A DNA stretch of 64,000 nt, taken from Ferrimonas balearica. GTDB taxonomy: Bacteria > Pseudomonadota > Gammaproteobacteria > Enterobacterales > Shewanellaceae. The DNA lies in NCBI RefSeq assembly GCF_019802085.1, contig NZ_JAHVHV010000005.1:1-64000 (forward strand). Direction: 5' to 3'. The notes under the pieces are model-generated. The model saw only the letters and a program-made list of their open reading frames with translations. It had not been told where the DNA came from and did no database searches. This document shows, piece by piece, positions 8,820-17,955 of this stretch; within the stretch, counting starts at the first letter, position 1, and the number at the start of each line of letters is the position of its first letter. The position numbers were made by a program, and so were the translations under genes.

Positions 8820-9335
8820 CCCGATGTCCACCAGCACCAGCAAGGCACCGTCCCCCCCCCACTCCAGGGGGGCCTGGTGGAACGCCAGCACGTCCGGGTG
8901 CTGGGTCAGCCAGGCGGGCACCTGGCGCTTGAGCACGCCGCTGCCCAGGCCATGCATCACGCTGGCGCAGGCCAGATGCTGTTTCTTGCAGGCGTTGATG
9001 AGCGCAATCAGCTCCTGGCGCGCTTCCGCCTGGGTGTGGCCGTGCAGGTCCAGCAGCACCTCCGGCACGTAATCGCCCCGGCGCAGCCGTTTCACTTCAT
9101 AGCTGGAGACCCCCTCCTTGACGTAGCGCATCGGTCCCTCGGTGGGCAGGGCCGGCTGGTAGCTGTCGGAGAAGTAGTGATCCGCCTCGCGGCGCTGCTG
9201 TTGCTGCTGCACCGCCTGGCGGGGCTTCTGGGCGCGACGGTGCACCACGGTGTCGTGGTTCAATGGGCGGACATCGCTCAGGCTGTCCCGAAACAGCGCC
9301 AGCTCTTCGGGATCCATGGTCTTGGGCTTCTTCAT
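8802..9335 (-). CDS. smrB: SmrB endonuclease (Smr domain; ribosome rescue)
   Basis: 177 residues. Basic, Gln-rich N-terminal arm (residues 28-55), then an Smr domain from about 92 with the LDLHGHT motif (DLH 96-98) and the HGLGSG motif (128-133). In E. coli SmrB cuts mRNA upstream of collided ribosomes to feed tmRNA rescue; the N-terminal arm contacts the ribosome. Divergent from prmB as in E. coli. Its 3' end overlaps sixA by 18 bp on the other strand. Confidence 0.92.
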   Translation of the reverse strand: MKKPKTMDPEELALFRDSLSDVRPLNHDTVVHRRAQKPRQAVQQQQQRREADHYFSDSYQPALPTEGPMRYVKEGVSSYEVKRLRRGDYVPEVLLDLHGHTQAEARQELIALINACKKQHLACASVMHGLGSGVLKRQVPAWLTQHPDVLAFHQAPLEWGGDGALLVLVDIGLNDEG

Positions 9336-9388
9336 AGCCGCCTATTATGCCACTGGTCGGGGAGATAGGAACCGGCCCCACCATTGGT

Positions 9389-9394
9389 TACAAT
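9389..9394 (+). promoter_or_regulatory. Candidate -10 element for the prmB-aroC operon
   Basis: TACAAT sits 33 bases before the prmB GTG in the 91-bp gap between divergent smrB and prmB. No convincing -35 is seen 17 bases upstream, so this is a weak call. Confidence 0.35.
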
Positions 9395-9426
9395 GCCTGC
9401 CACTGGTTGTCATAAGGACCTCTCCT

Positions 9427-10362
9427 GTGGAAAAGATTTTTATCGATGAAGCGGTCAACGAGCTTCACACCATCGATGACATGCTGCGCTGGTGCGTCAG
9501 CCGCTTTAACGCCGCGGGCATCTACTACGGCCACGGCACCGACAACGCCTGGGACGAGGCGGTCGCCCTGGTGATGCACACCCTGCACCTGCCCCTGGAG
9601 CTGGGCCGGGAAGTGCGCCGGGCGCGCCTGACCAGCACCGAGAAGCACCGCATCGTCGAGCTGGTGATCCGCCGGGTGCGGGAGCGGGTACCGGTGCCCT
9701 ACCTGACCAACACCGCCTACTTTGCCGGCCTGGAGTTCTACGTGGACGAGCGGGTGCTGGTGCCCCGTAGCCCCTTCGCCGAGCTGATCGAGAACGGCTT
9801 CAAGCCCTGGCTCTACAACAAGCCGGTCAACCGGGTGCTGGACCTGTGCACCGGCTCCGCCTGCATCGCCATCGCTTGCGCCTACGCCTTCGAAGAGGCC
9901 GAGGTGGACGCCGTGGACATCAGCGCCGACGCGCTGGAGGTGGCCCAGATCAACATCGAGCAGCATGGCCTGCTCAACCGTGTCTTCCCCTTGCAGTCCG
10001 ACGGCTTTGCCGCACTGGGCGGGCAGAAGTACGATCTCATCGTCTCCAACCCCCCCTACGTGGACGCCGAGGACATGGGCGATCTGCCCGAGGAGTTCCA
10101 CCACGAGCCGGAGCTGGGGCTGGCCTCCGGCCGCGATGGCCTGGATCTGACCAAGCGGATCCTGGCCCGGGCGGCGGACCACCTCAACGACGAAGGCCTG
10201 CTGATCGTCGAGGTGGGCAACTCCATGGTGGCCCTGGCGGAGCAGTATCCGGAAGTGCCCTTCACCTGGCTGGAGTTTGAGCGGGGTGGCGATGGCGTCT
10301 TCCTGCTGACCCGGGAGCAGCTGCTCGAAGCCCAGGACCTTTTCGCCATCTACCGCGACTGA
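9427..10362 (+). CDS. prmB: Ribosomal protein L3 N5-glutamine methyltransferase PrmB
   Basis: 311 residues (E. coli 310). SAM-dependent methyltransferase with the NPPY catalytic motif at 208-211 ([12 protein letters not shown]) and a glycine-poor motif I near [13 protein letters not shown]. It methylates the glutamine of uL3 in the large ribosomal subunit. The start is GTG 9427 because the protein then begins [13 protein letters not shown], matching the family N-terminus; in-frame codons further upstream run into smrB sequence. AAGGA lies upstream. First gene of a run prmB-aroC-MFS-epmC-NADK-yfcL. Confidence 0.95.
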   Translation: MEKIFIDEAVNELHTIDDMLRWCVSRFNAAGIYYGHGTDNAWDEAVALVMHTLHLPLELGREVRRARLTSTEKHRIVELVIRRVRERVPVPYLTNTAYFAGLEFYVDERVLVPRSPFAELIENGFKPWLYNKPVNRVLDLCTGSACIAIACAYAFEEAEVDAVDISADALEVAQINIEQHGLLNRVFPLQSDGFAALGGQKYDLIVSNPPYVDAEDMGDLPEEFHHEPELGLASGRDGLDLTKRILARAADHLNDEGLLIVEVGNSMVALAEQYPEVPFTWLEFERGGDGVFLLTREQLLEAQDLFAIYRD

Positions 10363-10383
10363 ACTTAAGGAGACCGTGTCGCC

Positions 10384-11481
10384 ATGGCCGGCAACAGCAT
10401 TGGAAAACTCTTCACCGTCACCACCTTCGGGGAAAGCCACGGCCTGGCCCTGGGGGCCATTGTCGACGGCTGCCCCCCGGGGCTGGCCCTGTCCGAGCAG
10501 GACCTTCAGGGGGACCTGGACCGGCGTCGTCCCGGCAGCTCCCGCTACACCACGGCCCGGCGCGAGCCGGACCAGGTCAAGATCCTCTCCGGGGTGTTCG
10601 AGGGCAAGACCACCGGCACCCCCATCGGGCTGCTGATTGAAAACACCGACCAGCGCAGCAAGGATTACTCCGAGATCGCGCCGCTGTTCCGCCCCGGTCA
10701 CGCCGATTACCCCTACCACCACAAGTACGGCAACCGTGATTACCGCGGTGGCGGACGCAGCTCCGCCCGGGAAACCGCCATGCGGGTGGCCGCCGGGGCC
10801 ATCGCCAAGAAGTATCTGGCCCAGCAGCACGGCATTGTCATCCGCGCCTGCGTCAGCCAGCTCGGTCCCATCGTTGCCGAGCAGTACCAGTGGGATGAGG
10901 TGGCGCAGAACCCCTTCTTCTTCCCCGACCCCGATAAGCTCGAGGCCCTGGACCAGTACATGCGGGACCTGAAAAAGGCCGGTGATTCCATCGGCGCCCG
11001 GGTCAAGGTGGAGGCCACCGGCGTGCCGGTGGGCCTGGGCGAGCCGGTGTTCGACCGCCTGGATGCGGATCTGGCCCACGCCCTGATGGGGATCAACGCC
11101 GTCAAGGCGGTGGCCGTGGGGGATGGCTTCGATGTGGTGACCCAGAAGGGGTCCGAGCATCGGGATGAGATGCACCCGGACGGTTTTGCCAGTAACCACG
11201 CTGGCGGCGTGCTGGGGGGGATCAGCTCCGGTCAGCCGCTCACCGCCGAGATCGCCCTCAAGCCCACCAGCTCCATCATGGTGCCCGGCCACAGCATCGA
11301 CGTGGACGGCAACCCGGTGGAGATGGTCACCCGGGGACGCCACGACCCCTGCGTGGGGATCCGCGCGGTGCCCATCGTCGAGGCCATGGTGGCCATCGTG
11401 CTGATGGATCACCTGCTGCGCCACCGGGCGCAGAACCTGGAGGTGTCGGTCTCCACCCCGGTGCTGGGCATGCGGGACTGA
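10384..11481 (+). CDS. aroC: Chorismate synthase
   Basis: 365 residues (E. coli 361). Converts 5-enolpyruvylshikimate 3-phosphate to chorismate, with reduced FMN as cofactor, the last common step of aromatic synthesis. Signatures visible: GESHG near the start, RRPG..RYTT, the [16 protein letters not shown] block (residues about 122-139) and GGISSGQP near 275. AAGGAG precedes the ATG; 21 bp after prmB, so co-transcribed. Confidence 0.97.
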   Translation: MAGNSIGKLFTVTTFGESHGLALGAIVDGCPPGLALSEQDLQGDLDRRRPGSSRYTTARREPDQVKILSGVFEGKTTGTPIGLLIENTDQRSKDYSEIAPLFRPGHADYPYHHKYGNRDYRGGGRSSARETAMRVAAGAIAKKYLAQQHGIVIRACVSQLGPIVAEQYQWDEVAQNPFFFPDPDKLEALDQYMRDLKKAGDSIGARVKVEATGVPVGLGEPVFDRLDADLAHALMGINAVKAVAVGDGFDVVTQKGSEHRDEMHPDGFASNHAGGVLGGISSGQPLTAEIALKPTSSIMVPGHSIDVDGNPVEMVTRGRHDPCVGIRAVPIVEAMVAIVLMDHLLRHRAQNLEVSVSTPVLGMRD

Positions 11482-11488
11482 GCCCTCG

Positions 11489-12661
11489 ATGAGCGGGTTG
11501 TTGGCAGGCCGTCAGCGCAAAGCGCTGGCGGCCTCTTACTTTGCGTTTTTCGCCATCCTGGGGTTGATGGTTCCCTACCTGAGCCTCTACCTCGACCACC
11601 TGGGTTTCGATTCCCGCCAGATCGGCTGGATGCTGGCGATCCTGTTCGGCACCCGGATCCTGGCCCCCAACCTCTGGGCCGCCCTGGCCGACCGGCTGGG
11701 CCGGCCGGTGGGGGTGATCCGTGCCGGTGCTTTGCTGGCGGCCCTGGCCTACTTGGGGCTGTTTGTCGCCGAAGGCTTCTGGGCTCTGGCCCTGGTGCTG
11801 GGGATCTACACCTTCTTCTGGAACGCCATCCTGGCCCAGTTGGAGGTGGTGACCCTCACCACCCTGGCGGACCGGCCCCAGGATTACGGTGGACTCAGGA
11901 GCTTCGGCAGCGTCGGCTACATCGTGCTGGTGGTGGGGGCCGGCTGGTGGTTCGACCGCCAGGGCCCCGGTGCTCTGCCCATCATCGGTTTGGTGCTCTT
12001 CTTTGCCCTGGCGGCCAGCGCCCTGGTGCTGGCCGAGGTGGCACCCAAGCGACGGGGGGAGTCCGCCGAGGCCGCCTTTATGGCTCAGCTGCGCCGCCGC
12101 TCGGTGCTCTGTTTTCTGCTGGCGGCGTTGCTGCTGCAGGCCAGTCACGGGCCCTTCTACACCTTCTACGTCCTCTACCTGCGCCAGCTGGGGCTAGGAG
12201 AGGGGGTGGCCGGGGTGCTGGTGGCCCTGGGGGTGGCGGTGGAGATCGGCATCTTCTTAGTGGCGCCCCGGCTGCTGGGCCGTTACCCCCTGCGGGGGCT
12301 GATGATGCTCTGTTGCCTGCTGTCGGCCCTGCGCTGGTGGCTGACCGGCGCCCTGGGGGCCAGCCTGCCGGGTCAGGCTGCCGCCCAGCTGCTGCACGCC
12401 TTCAGTTTCGGCCTGGCCCACGCCTGCGCCATCCAGTTCATCCACAGAAGCTTTTCCGGCGGGCACCAGGGCAAGGCCCAGGCCCTCTACGCCAGCAGCA
12501 GTTTCGGTCTGGGTGGGGCCCTGGGGGCCTACATCAGCGGCCAGATGTGGCACAATGGCGCCGGCGCCGAGGCCACCTGGACCCTGGCGTCGGGGGCGGC
12601 GCTGCTGTCGCTGGTCGCCATGGCCGCCATGGGAAGGGAGAGAGATGGTTCACGCCGATGA
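11489..12661 (+). CDS. MFS transporter, PPP/HcaT-like (YfcJ-position)
   Basis: 390 residues with about 12 hydrophobic helices and two symmetric six-helix halves. Starts 7 bp after aroC. N-terminal block PYLSLYLDHLGFDSRQIG and the RSFGSVGYI segment resemble the 3-phenylpropionate/HcaT branch (MFS_1_like). Substrate unknown; in Shewanella relatives a similar transporter sits between aroC and epmC. It overlaps epmC by 17 bp, so translation is probably coupled. Confidence 0.85.
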   Translation: MSGLLAGRQRKALAASYFAFFAILGLMVPYLSLYLDHLGFDSRQIGWMLAILFGTRILAPNLWAALADRLGRPVGVIRAGALLAALAYLGLFVAEGFWALALVLGIYTFFWNAILAQLEVVTLTTLADRPQDYGGLRSFGSVGYIVLVVGAGWWFDRQGPGALPIIGLVLFFALAASALVLAEVAPKRRGESAEAAFMAQLRRRSVLCFLLAALLLQASHGPFYTFYVLYLRQLGLGEGVAGVLVALGVAVEIGIFLVAPRLLGRYPLRGLMMLCCLLSALRWWLTGALGASLPGQAAAQLLHAFSFGLAHACAIQFIHRSFSGGHQGKAQALYASSSFGLGGALGAYISGQMWHNGAGAEATWTLASGAALLSLVAMAAMGRERDGSRR

Positions 12662-13199
12662 GCTGATGCGGGTGTTCAACGCCACCTTGGGGGCCCAGTA
12701 CCGGACGCGCCTGGTGCGGGGCACCGATGAGCCGCTGTACCTGCCGGCGGATGAGCATTGCCCCTATCACCGCATCTACTTCGCCCACGGTTTTGCCGCC
12801 AGTGCCCTGCACGAGTTGGCACACTGGTGCCAGGCGGGGCCGGCGCGCCGCCAACAGGTGGATTACGGCTACTGGTACCACCCGGACGGTCGGGATGCCG
12901 AGGCCCAGGCCCGGTTCGAACAGGTGGAGGCCCAGCCCCAGGCCATCGAGTGGATGCTCAGTCGCGCCTGCGGCCATCGCTTCGACGTCAGTGCCGACAA
13001 CCTTTCCATCGAGGTGGACCGGGGGGCCTTCGCCCGTACTGTGCTGATGGCGGTGCACCAGTACTACCAGCGGGGGCTGCCGCCGCGGGCGGCGGCTCTG
13101 ATGGCGGCGTTTGGTGACCACTTTGGTCGCCCGCTGCCGAGGATTCAGGATTTTGCGTTAAGGGAAGACGGCCGTGTTTGCACTGGGACTCATCATTAA
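12645..13199 (+). CDS. epmC: Elongation factor P hydroxylase EpmC
   Basis: 184 residues, very similar along its length to E. coli EpmC/YfcM. The metal-binding HELAHWC segment is at residues 56-62, preceded by IYFAHGFAASAL. It hydroxylates the beta-lysylated lysine of EF-P after EpmA and EpmB act (those genes are not in this window). ATG 12645 is chosen because the protein aligns from there and a GGGAAGGGAG box precedes it; it lies within the end of the MFS gene. Overlaps the next gene by 26 bp. Confidence 0.93.
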   Translation: MVHADELMRVFNATLGAQYRTRLVRGTDEPLYLPADEHCPYHRIYFAHGFAASALHELAHWCQAGPARRQQVDYGYWYHPDGRDAEAQARFEQVEAQPQAIEWMLSRACGHRFDVSADNLSIEVDRGAFARTVLMAVHQYYQRGLPPRAAALMAAFGDHFGRPLPRIQDFALREDGRVCTGTHH

Positions 13200-14298
13200 T
13201 CCCCTGGCGGGGCTGGGGGGCAGCGTCGCCCTTAAAGGCAGCGATCAGGTGGCCGAACAGGCGCTGGCCCTGGGGGCCGAGCCCAAGGCGCAGCAGCGCA
13301 TGGCCGAGGCCCTGGCCCACCTGGTGCCCCACAAGGCCCACATCCAGGTTTGGACCGGCAGTGGCGCCATGGGCGAGGAGTTGGCCCGTTCGCTGGGCTT
13401 CGAGGTCGAGGTGCTGCACCGCAGTGCCCACCCCTCCAGCGCCGAGGACACCCGGGCCCTGACTCGGGCCCTGTCCGAGCGCCGACCCAACCTCATCCTT
13501 TTTGCCGGTGGAGATGGCACCGCCCGGGATCTGTGTGCCGTGGTGAGTCCGCAACAACCGGTGCTGGGGGTGCCCGCCGGGGTGAAGATCCACTCCGGCG
13601 TCTACGGCCTGACCCCCAAGGCCAGCGGCATCGTTGCCGCCCAGATGGTCAAGGGGGAGCTGGTGAGCGTTACCGACGGCGAGGTGCGGGACATCGACGA
13701 GGTGGCGTTTCGCGCCGGCCAGGTGCGGGCCAAGTACTTCGGCGAGATGACGGTGCCGGAGGCACTGCGTTTTGTTCAGGCGGTGAAGATGGGGGGGCGG
13801 GAAAGCGAGGAGCTGGTCACCGACGACATCGCCGCCGAGGTGGTGGAGCAGATGGACCCGGACTGGCAATACGTCATGGGCTCCGGCTCCACCGTGGCCG
13901 CGGTGATGGCGGAGCTGGGGCTGGACAACACCCTGCTGGGGGTGGACCTCATCCGGGATGGCCAGCTGCTGGCGTCGGATCTGACCGCCGCCGAACTGCT
14001 GTCCCGCGTCCAGGGCGTGCCCACCAAGCTGGTGATCACCCTTATCGGCGGTCAGGGCCACCTCTTTGGCCGGGGCAACCAACAACTGAGCCCGGCGGTG
14101 ATCCGGGCCATCGGCCGGGACAACATCGTCATCCTGGCCAGTAAGAGCAAACTGACGGCGCTGGCCCACCAGGCGATGGTGGCGGACACCGGCGACAGTC
14201 AACTGGACCTTGAGTTGCAGGGTCACTATCGAATCATTACCGGCTACCGGGATGCGGTGTTGTATCCCCTGGCCAATCCGGAGGAAGCAGTATGTTAG
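13174..14298 (+). CDS. ATP-NAD kinase family protein
   Basis: 374 residues starting at GTG 13174 after an AGGGAAG box inside the epmC end. The diacylglycerol/NAD-kinase-fold signature GGDGTARD starts at residue 112, and an ITLIGGQGHLFGRGNQQ segment appears near 288. It is longer than canonical NadK and belongs to the AcoX-like/archaeal-type ATP-NAD kinase family, often annotated only at family level. NAD kinase activity is an inference. Position between epmC and yfcL is shared with Shewanella-type genomes. Confidence 0.82.
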   Translation: MFALGLIINPLAGLGGSVALKGSDQVAEQALALGAEPKAQQRMAEALAHLVPHKAHIQVWTGSGAMGEELARSLGFEVEVLHRSAHPSSAEDTRALTRALSERRPNLILFAGGDGTARDLCAVVSPQQPVLGVPAGVKIHSGVYGLTPKASGIVAAQMVKGELVSVTDGEVRDIDEVAFRAGQVRAKYFGEMTVPEALRFVQAVKMGGRESEELVTDDIAAEVVEQMDPDWQYVMGSGSTVAAVMAELGLDNTLLGVDLIRDGQLLASDLTAAELLSRVQGVPTKLVITLIGGQGHLFGRGNQQLSPAVIRAIGRDNIVILASKSKLTALAHQAMVADTGDSQLDLELQGHYRIITGYRDAVLYPLANPEEAVC

Positions 14299-14561
14299 AG
14301 CGGTGGGAGACGATCTGCCATCAATGGGTTGAGGAGCAACTGGCGCAGGGTAGCGACGACGAAGTGTTCGCCAGCGGCTACCTGCAGGGCCACTTTGCCG
14401 TGGTGCTGGCCAGCCTGGAGCAGGAGAGCGACCCGAATTATGCGCGGCTGGAGGCCAAGATGGCGGAGCACCTGGACCAGGCGCGCAGTGAGCTGGAACC
14501 GGCGGACTTGGCCCTGGTCAAAGCGGCCTGGGCCAGCCTGGCCCAGCGCCTGAACGGCTGA
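14292..14561 (+). CDS. yfcL: YfcL family protein
   Basis: 89 residues, aligning with E. coli YfcL: the block SDDEVFASGYLQGHF (residues 21-35) is the family core, and an acidic helical tail follows. Function unknown. Overlaps the end of the NAD-kinase gene by 7 bp and ends 3 bp from the convergent mnmC stop, keeping the E. coli order epmC-yfcL-mnmC-fabB. Confidence 0.9.
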   Translation: MLERWETICHQWVEEQLAQGSDDEVFASGYLQGHFAVVLASLEQESDPNYARLEAKMAEHLDQARSELEPADLALVKAAWASLAQRLNG

Positions 14562-14564
14562 GGC

Positions 14565-16508
14565 TCAGCCGCCGACCGGCTGGCCCTTCAGCCGTTTTCG
14601 GATCCAGAACCGGCCCGGCGCAAGCCGGGCTTGTTGATCCTGGTCCTGGGGGCGGGGTTCATCGCACAGCTGGCTGGCCAGCAGCTCGGCGCACAGGGCC
14701 GCCGAGCACAGCCCCCGGGAGCCCAGCCCGGTCAGCAGGTGCAGCCCGTCCTGCTGGGGCACCGCCTGACCCGGTTGCCACTGCGCCAGGGCCGGCCAGT
14801 CCGGCACCGCCCCCACCAGGGGCAGATGATCCCGTACCGCCGCCCGCACCGCCGCCCGGCCGCTGTCATCCAGCACCAGCTCCTCCGCCCAGCCCTCCTG
14901 TCCGAAACTTCGGGCCATGCGCTGAGCGATCGCCTCCCGGTCCGCGTCTCGCCAATCGCTGCCATCGTCGCCCCGGCCAAAGCTGGCCCCGCAGGTCAGC
15001 CGACCTTCATGGGCGGGCACCAGGTAACCGTCGGCGCACAGTACGGTGCGCAGCTGCCCCGGGGTGCCCTGGGCCGGCGGATGGCTGATCTGCCCCCGTA
15101 CCGGATTGAGGGGCAGCGCCTCAGTGGCGGCAAACTGGCCGCTGCGATGGCCCAGGGCCAGCACAACCGTGGTGGCCTGGCAGGACGCATCGTCAAATCT
15201 CAGGTGCCACTGGCCCTCCTCGTAATGCAGCTCGGTGAGGGCGTGACCATAGTGCACCTCCAATCGTCCGCTCTCGGCCGCTTCGTCCAGCAGGGCCCGG
15301 GTCATCTGCGCTGGGCAGAGCCAGCCTCCCAGAGGAAAGTAGAGCCCGCCGCGGCTGAGCGGCACCGCGGCGATGGCGCTGGCCTGGGCCGCGTCCACCG
15401 GGTGCACCAGCTCGCTGGGGTGGCCGTTCTGACCCAGGGCCGTCAGCCGCTCGCTGCTTTTCTCATCCACCGGCAGCTGCAGCACACCGCACAGTTCGTG
15501 GGACACGTCGTGGCCCCGACCCACCAGCTGAAGCAGCTGCTGGCGCGCCAGGGGGAAGGCCTGCTGGTAGAAGCGAGCGAGGCCATCGTCGGCCTGGTTG
15601 AGCAGCGGATAGAGCGCCCCCTGGCGGTTGCCGGACGCGCCCTGGGCCGGCGCGTCATCGGCGCAGTAGAGGGTGACCGACCGGCCCCGGCGCACCAGTG
15701 ACAGGGCCAGGCTGGCGGAGGCGATCCCGCCCCCCACCAGGGTGATGGCCTGTGGGGTAGGGCAGGGGAGCGGCGTACCCGGGAACTGGCCCCGCACCAT
15801 CTCCCGCTTGCGGCCAAAACCGGGCACCTTCTCAATGATGAAGCCGACTTCCTTCAGGCCCCGCCGAACCAGGCCGGCGGCAGTGAAGGTGGCCAGGGTG
15901 GCGCCGGGGCGGGAGAGGCGGGCCATCTGGGCAAAGAGCGCCGGCTGCCACATGTCCGGGTTCTTGCTGGGGGCAAAGCCGTCCAGGAACCAGGCGTCCA
16001 TCACTCCGTTCGGCCCGGCATCCAGTGCAGGCAGCTGGGTCAAGACGTCGCCAAACCAGAGATCCACGATCACCGCCCCCTCGGCCAGCACCAGTCGGTG
16101 GCAGCCGGGGGTGGCCGGCGGGTAGGCATCGCGCAGGGCCCGGGCCAGGGCGTCGAACTGGGGCCACTGCTGATGGGCCCGGGCCAAGTCGGTCACGCTC
16201 AGGGGGTATTTCTCAAAGCTGACAAAGTGCAGGCATTGGCAGCGGGCCTCGGGGTGCTGCTGGCGAAACTCGTTGAAACGCTGCCACAACACCAGTAGGT
16301 TGAGGCCCGTGCCAAAACCGGTCTCGGCCACGGCGAAATGGCTTCGGGGGTGGTCGAGCCAGCGCGCCGGCAGGCGGTTGTGCTGGAGGAAGACGTAGTC
16401 GGTTTCGGCGGCCCCGTCGTGCTTGGAAAAATAAACGTCGTCGAACTGGGCGGAAACCGGCGCGGCCGGATCGGACCAGTCGATGCTGGCGGACTCTAGA
16501 GGGGTCAC
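14565..16508 (-). CDS. mnmC: Bifunctional tRNA mnm5s2U34 methyltransferase/FAD-dependent cmnm5s2U34 oxidoreductase MnmC
   Basis: 647 residues (E. coli 668). N-terminal methyltransferase (about 1-240) with the FAVAETGFGTGLNLL SAM motif and MDAWFLDGFAPSKNP; C-terminal FAD oxidoreductase (about 250-647) with the dinucleotide motif VGGGIASASLAL and the ASGNRQGALYPLL segment. It removes the carboxymethyl group from cmnm5s2U34 and remethylates nm5s2U34 at the tRNA wobble base, finishing the pathway begun by MnmEG. Convergent with yfcL, divergent from fabB. Confidence 0.95.
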   Translation of the reverse strand: MTPLESASIDWSDPAAPVSAQFDDVYFSKHDGAAETDYVFLQHNRLPARWLDHPRSHFAVAETGFGTGLNLLVLWQRFNEFRQQHPEARCQCLHFVSFEKYPLSVTDLARAHQQWPQFDALARALRDAYPPATPGCHRLVLAEGAVIVDLWFGDVLTQLPALDAGPNGVMDAWFLDGFAPSKNPDMWQPALFAQMARLSRPGATLATFTAAGLVRRGLKEVGFIIEKVPGFGRKREMVRGQFPGTPLPCPTPQAITLVGGGIASASLALSLVRRGRSVTLYCADDAPAQGASGNRQGALYPLLNQADDGLARFYQQAFPLARQQLLQLVGRGHDVSHELCGVLQLPVDEKSSERLTALGQNGHPSELVHPVDAAQASAIAAVPLSRGGLYFPLGGWLCPAQMTRALLDEAAESGRLEVHYGHALTELHYEEGQWHLRFDDASCQATTVVLALGHRSGQFAATEALPLNPVRGQISHPPAQGTPGQLRTVLCADGYLVPAHEGRLTCGASFGRGDDGSDWRDADREAIAQRMARSFGQEGWAEELVLDDSGRAAVRAAVRDHLPLVGAVPDWPALAQWQPGQAVPQQDGLHLLTGLGSRGLCSAALCAELLASQLCDEPRPQDQDQQARLAPGRFWIRKRLKGQPVGG

Positions 16509-16635
16509 TGGCGCTCTCGATGTATCGGATGTGGCGTCATTTTAACGCCCTTTGGGGAAAGCCGACCAGTTATCACCGGGCTTCGCGCTACCATAGCGCC
16601 AGCTTGCGACAGATCTAACGTAATAGGAAGGATGC

Positions 16636-17859
16636 ATGAAAAGAGCGGTAATTACCGGGATCGGCGTGATCTCCAGTATCGGTAACAACGCCGAAGAGGT
16701 GACAGCTGCCCTCAAGGCCGGCAAAAGCGGCCTGAGCTATTCCGAACAGTTTGAAGAGATGGGGCTGCGAAGCCGCGTCTGGGGTGACCTCAAGATCAAC
16801 CCCGCCGAGCACATCGACCGCAAGGTGATGCGCTTTATGGGCGATGCGGCGGCCTACGCCTACCTCTGCATGGAGCAGGCGATCCAGGACGCCGGTCTGG
16901 AAGAGTCCCAGGTGAGCAACGAGCGCACCGGCATCATCGTCGGCACCGGCGGGGCCTCCTCCCTGAACCAGGTGCAGGCCGCCGACACCCTGCGCCAGAA
17001 AGGCGTGCGCCGCATCGGTCCCTACCTGGTGCCGCGCATCATGTCCTCCACCGCTTCTGCCTGTCTGGCCACCCCGTTCAAGATCAAGGGCGTGAACTAC
17101 TCCATCAGCTCCGCCTGCGCCACCAGTGCCCACTGCATCGGTAACGCCGTGGAACAGATCCAGCTGGGCAAGCAGGACATGGTGTTTGCCGGTGGCTCCG
17201 AGGAGCTGCACTGGACCCTGGCCATGGGCTTCGATGGCATGGGCGCCCTGTCCACCAAGTACAACGACGACCCGACCCAGGCCTCCCGGACCTACGACGC
17301 CGAGCGTGACGGTTTCGTCATCTCCGGTGGCGGCGGCATCGTGGTAGTCGAGGAGCTGGAGCACGCTCTGGCCCGTGGCGCCAAGATCTACGCTGAAATC
17401 GTCGGCTACGGTGCCAACTCCGATGGCTACGACATGGTGGCCCCCTCCGGTGAGGGCGCGGTGCGCTGCATGAAGCAGGCCCTGAGCCAGGCCGAAGAGG
17501 CCGGCGCCGGTCCGGTGGAGTACCTCAACACCCACGGCACCTCCACCCCGGTGGGCGACACCCGCGAACTGGGCGCCATCCGGGAAACCTTCGGTGACAA
17601 CGCGCCGATGATCAGCGCCACCAAGGCGATGACCGGTCATGCTCTGGGCGCCGCTGGCGTGCACGAGGCGATCTACAGCCTGCTGATGCTGGAGCACGGC
17701 TTCGTGGCCCCCTCCATCAACGTCGAGAACCTGGATGCGGATGCCGAGGGGATGCCCATCGTCACCCAGTGCCAGGAGAAGGCCCTGGCCACCGTGATGA
17801 GCAACAGCTTCGGCTTTGGCGGCACCAACGCCAGCCTGATCTTCCGCAAACTGCCGTAA
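16636..17859 (+). CDS. fabB: Beta-ketoacyl-ACP synthase I
   Basis: 407 residues (E. coli 406). Thiolase-fold condensing enzyme with catalytic C161 ([10 protein letters not shown]), H300 ([11 protein letters not shown]), K330 and H335 ([12 protein letters not shown]). Elongates acyl-ACP and is needed for unsaturated fatty acid synthesis together with FabA (not in window). AGGAAGG precedes the ATG. Upstream, 16564-16571 reads GACCAGTT, one half of a FadR-like operator only. Confidence 0.97.
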   Translation: MKRAVITGIGVISSIGNNAEEVTAALKAGKSGLSYSEQFEEMGLRSRVWGDLKINPAEHIDRKVMRFMGDAAAYAYLCMEQAIQDAGLEESQVSNERTGIIVGTGGASSLNQVQAADTLRQKGVRRIGPYLVPRIMSSTASACLATPFKIKGVNYSISSACATSAHCIGNAVEQIQLGKQDMVFAGGSEELHWTLAMGFDGMGALSTKYNDDPTQASRTYDAERDGFVISGGGGIVVVEELEHALARGAKIYAEIVGYGANSDGYDMVAPSGEGAVRCMKQALSQAEEAGAGPVEYLNTHGTSTPVGDTRELGAIRETFGDNAPMISATKAMTGHALGAAGVHEAIYSLLMLEHGFVAPSINVENLDADAEGMPIVTQCQEKALATVMSNSFGFGGTNASLIFRKLP

Positions 17860-17864
17860 ATCTC

Positions 17865-17894
17865 AGCGGGCCCGGGGGTTGCTCCGGGCCCGCT
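17865..17894 (+). terminator. GC-rich hairpin after fabB
   Basis: Perfect 11-bp stem AGCGGGCCCGG/CCGGGCCCGCT (17865-17875, 17884-17894) with an 8-base loop, 6 bases after the fabB stop. No T-run follows, so it may be a weak terminator or an mRNA 3'-end stabiliser. Confidence 0.55.
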
Positions 17895-17955
17895 GTCGCA
17901 CCCGTCTCCCGCATCGGGTACACTGTCCGCCCGGACAGTTCACAATTTCCCCACC

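Noticed and set aside
9388-11424. Long minus-strand frame (678 residues) opposite prmB and aroC
   Set aside because: High-GC shadow of two conserved genes; no homology or start signals. The same holds for the 724-residue frame opposite lon and the 549-residue frame opposite ppiD.
16555-16580. FadR operator upstream of fabB
   Set aside because: Only the right half GACCAGTT matches; the left half does not.
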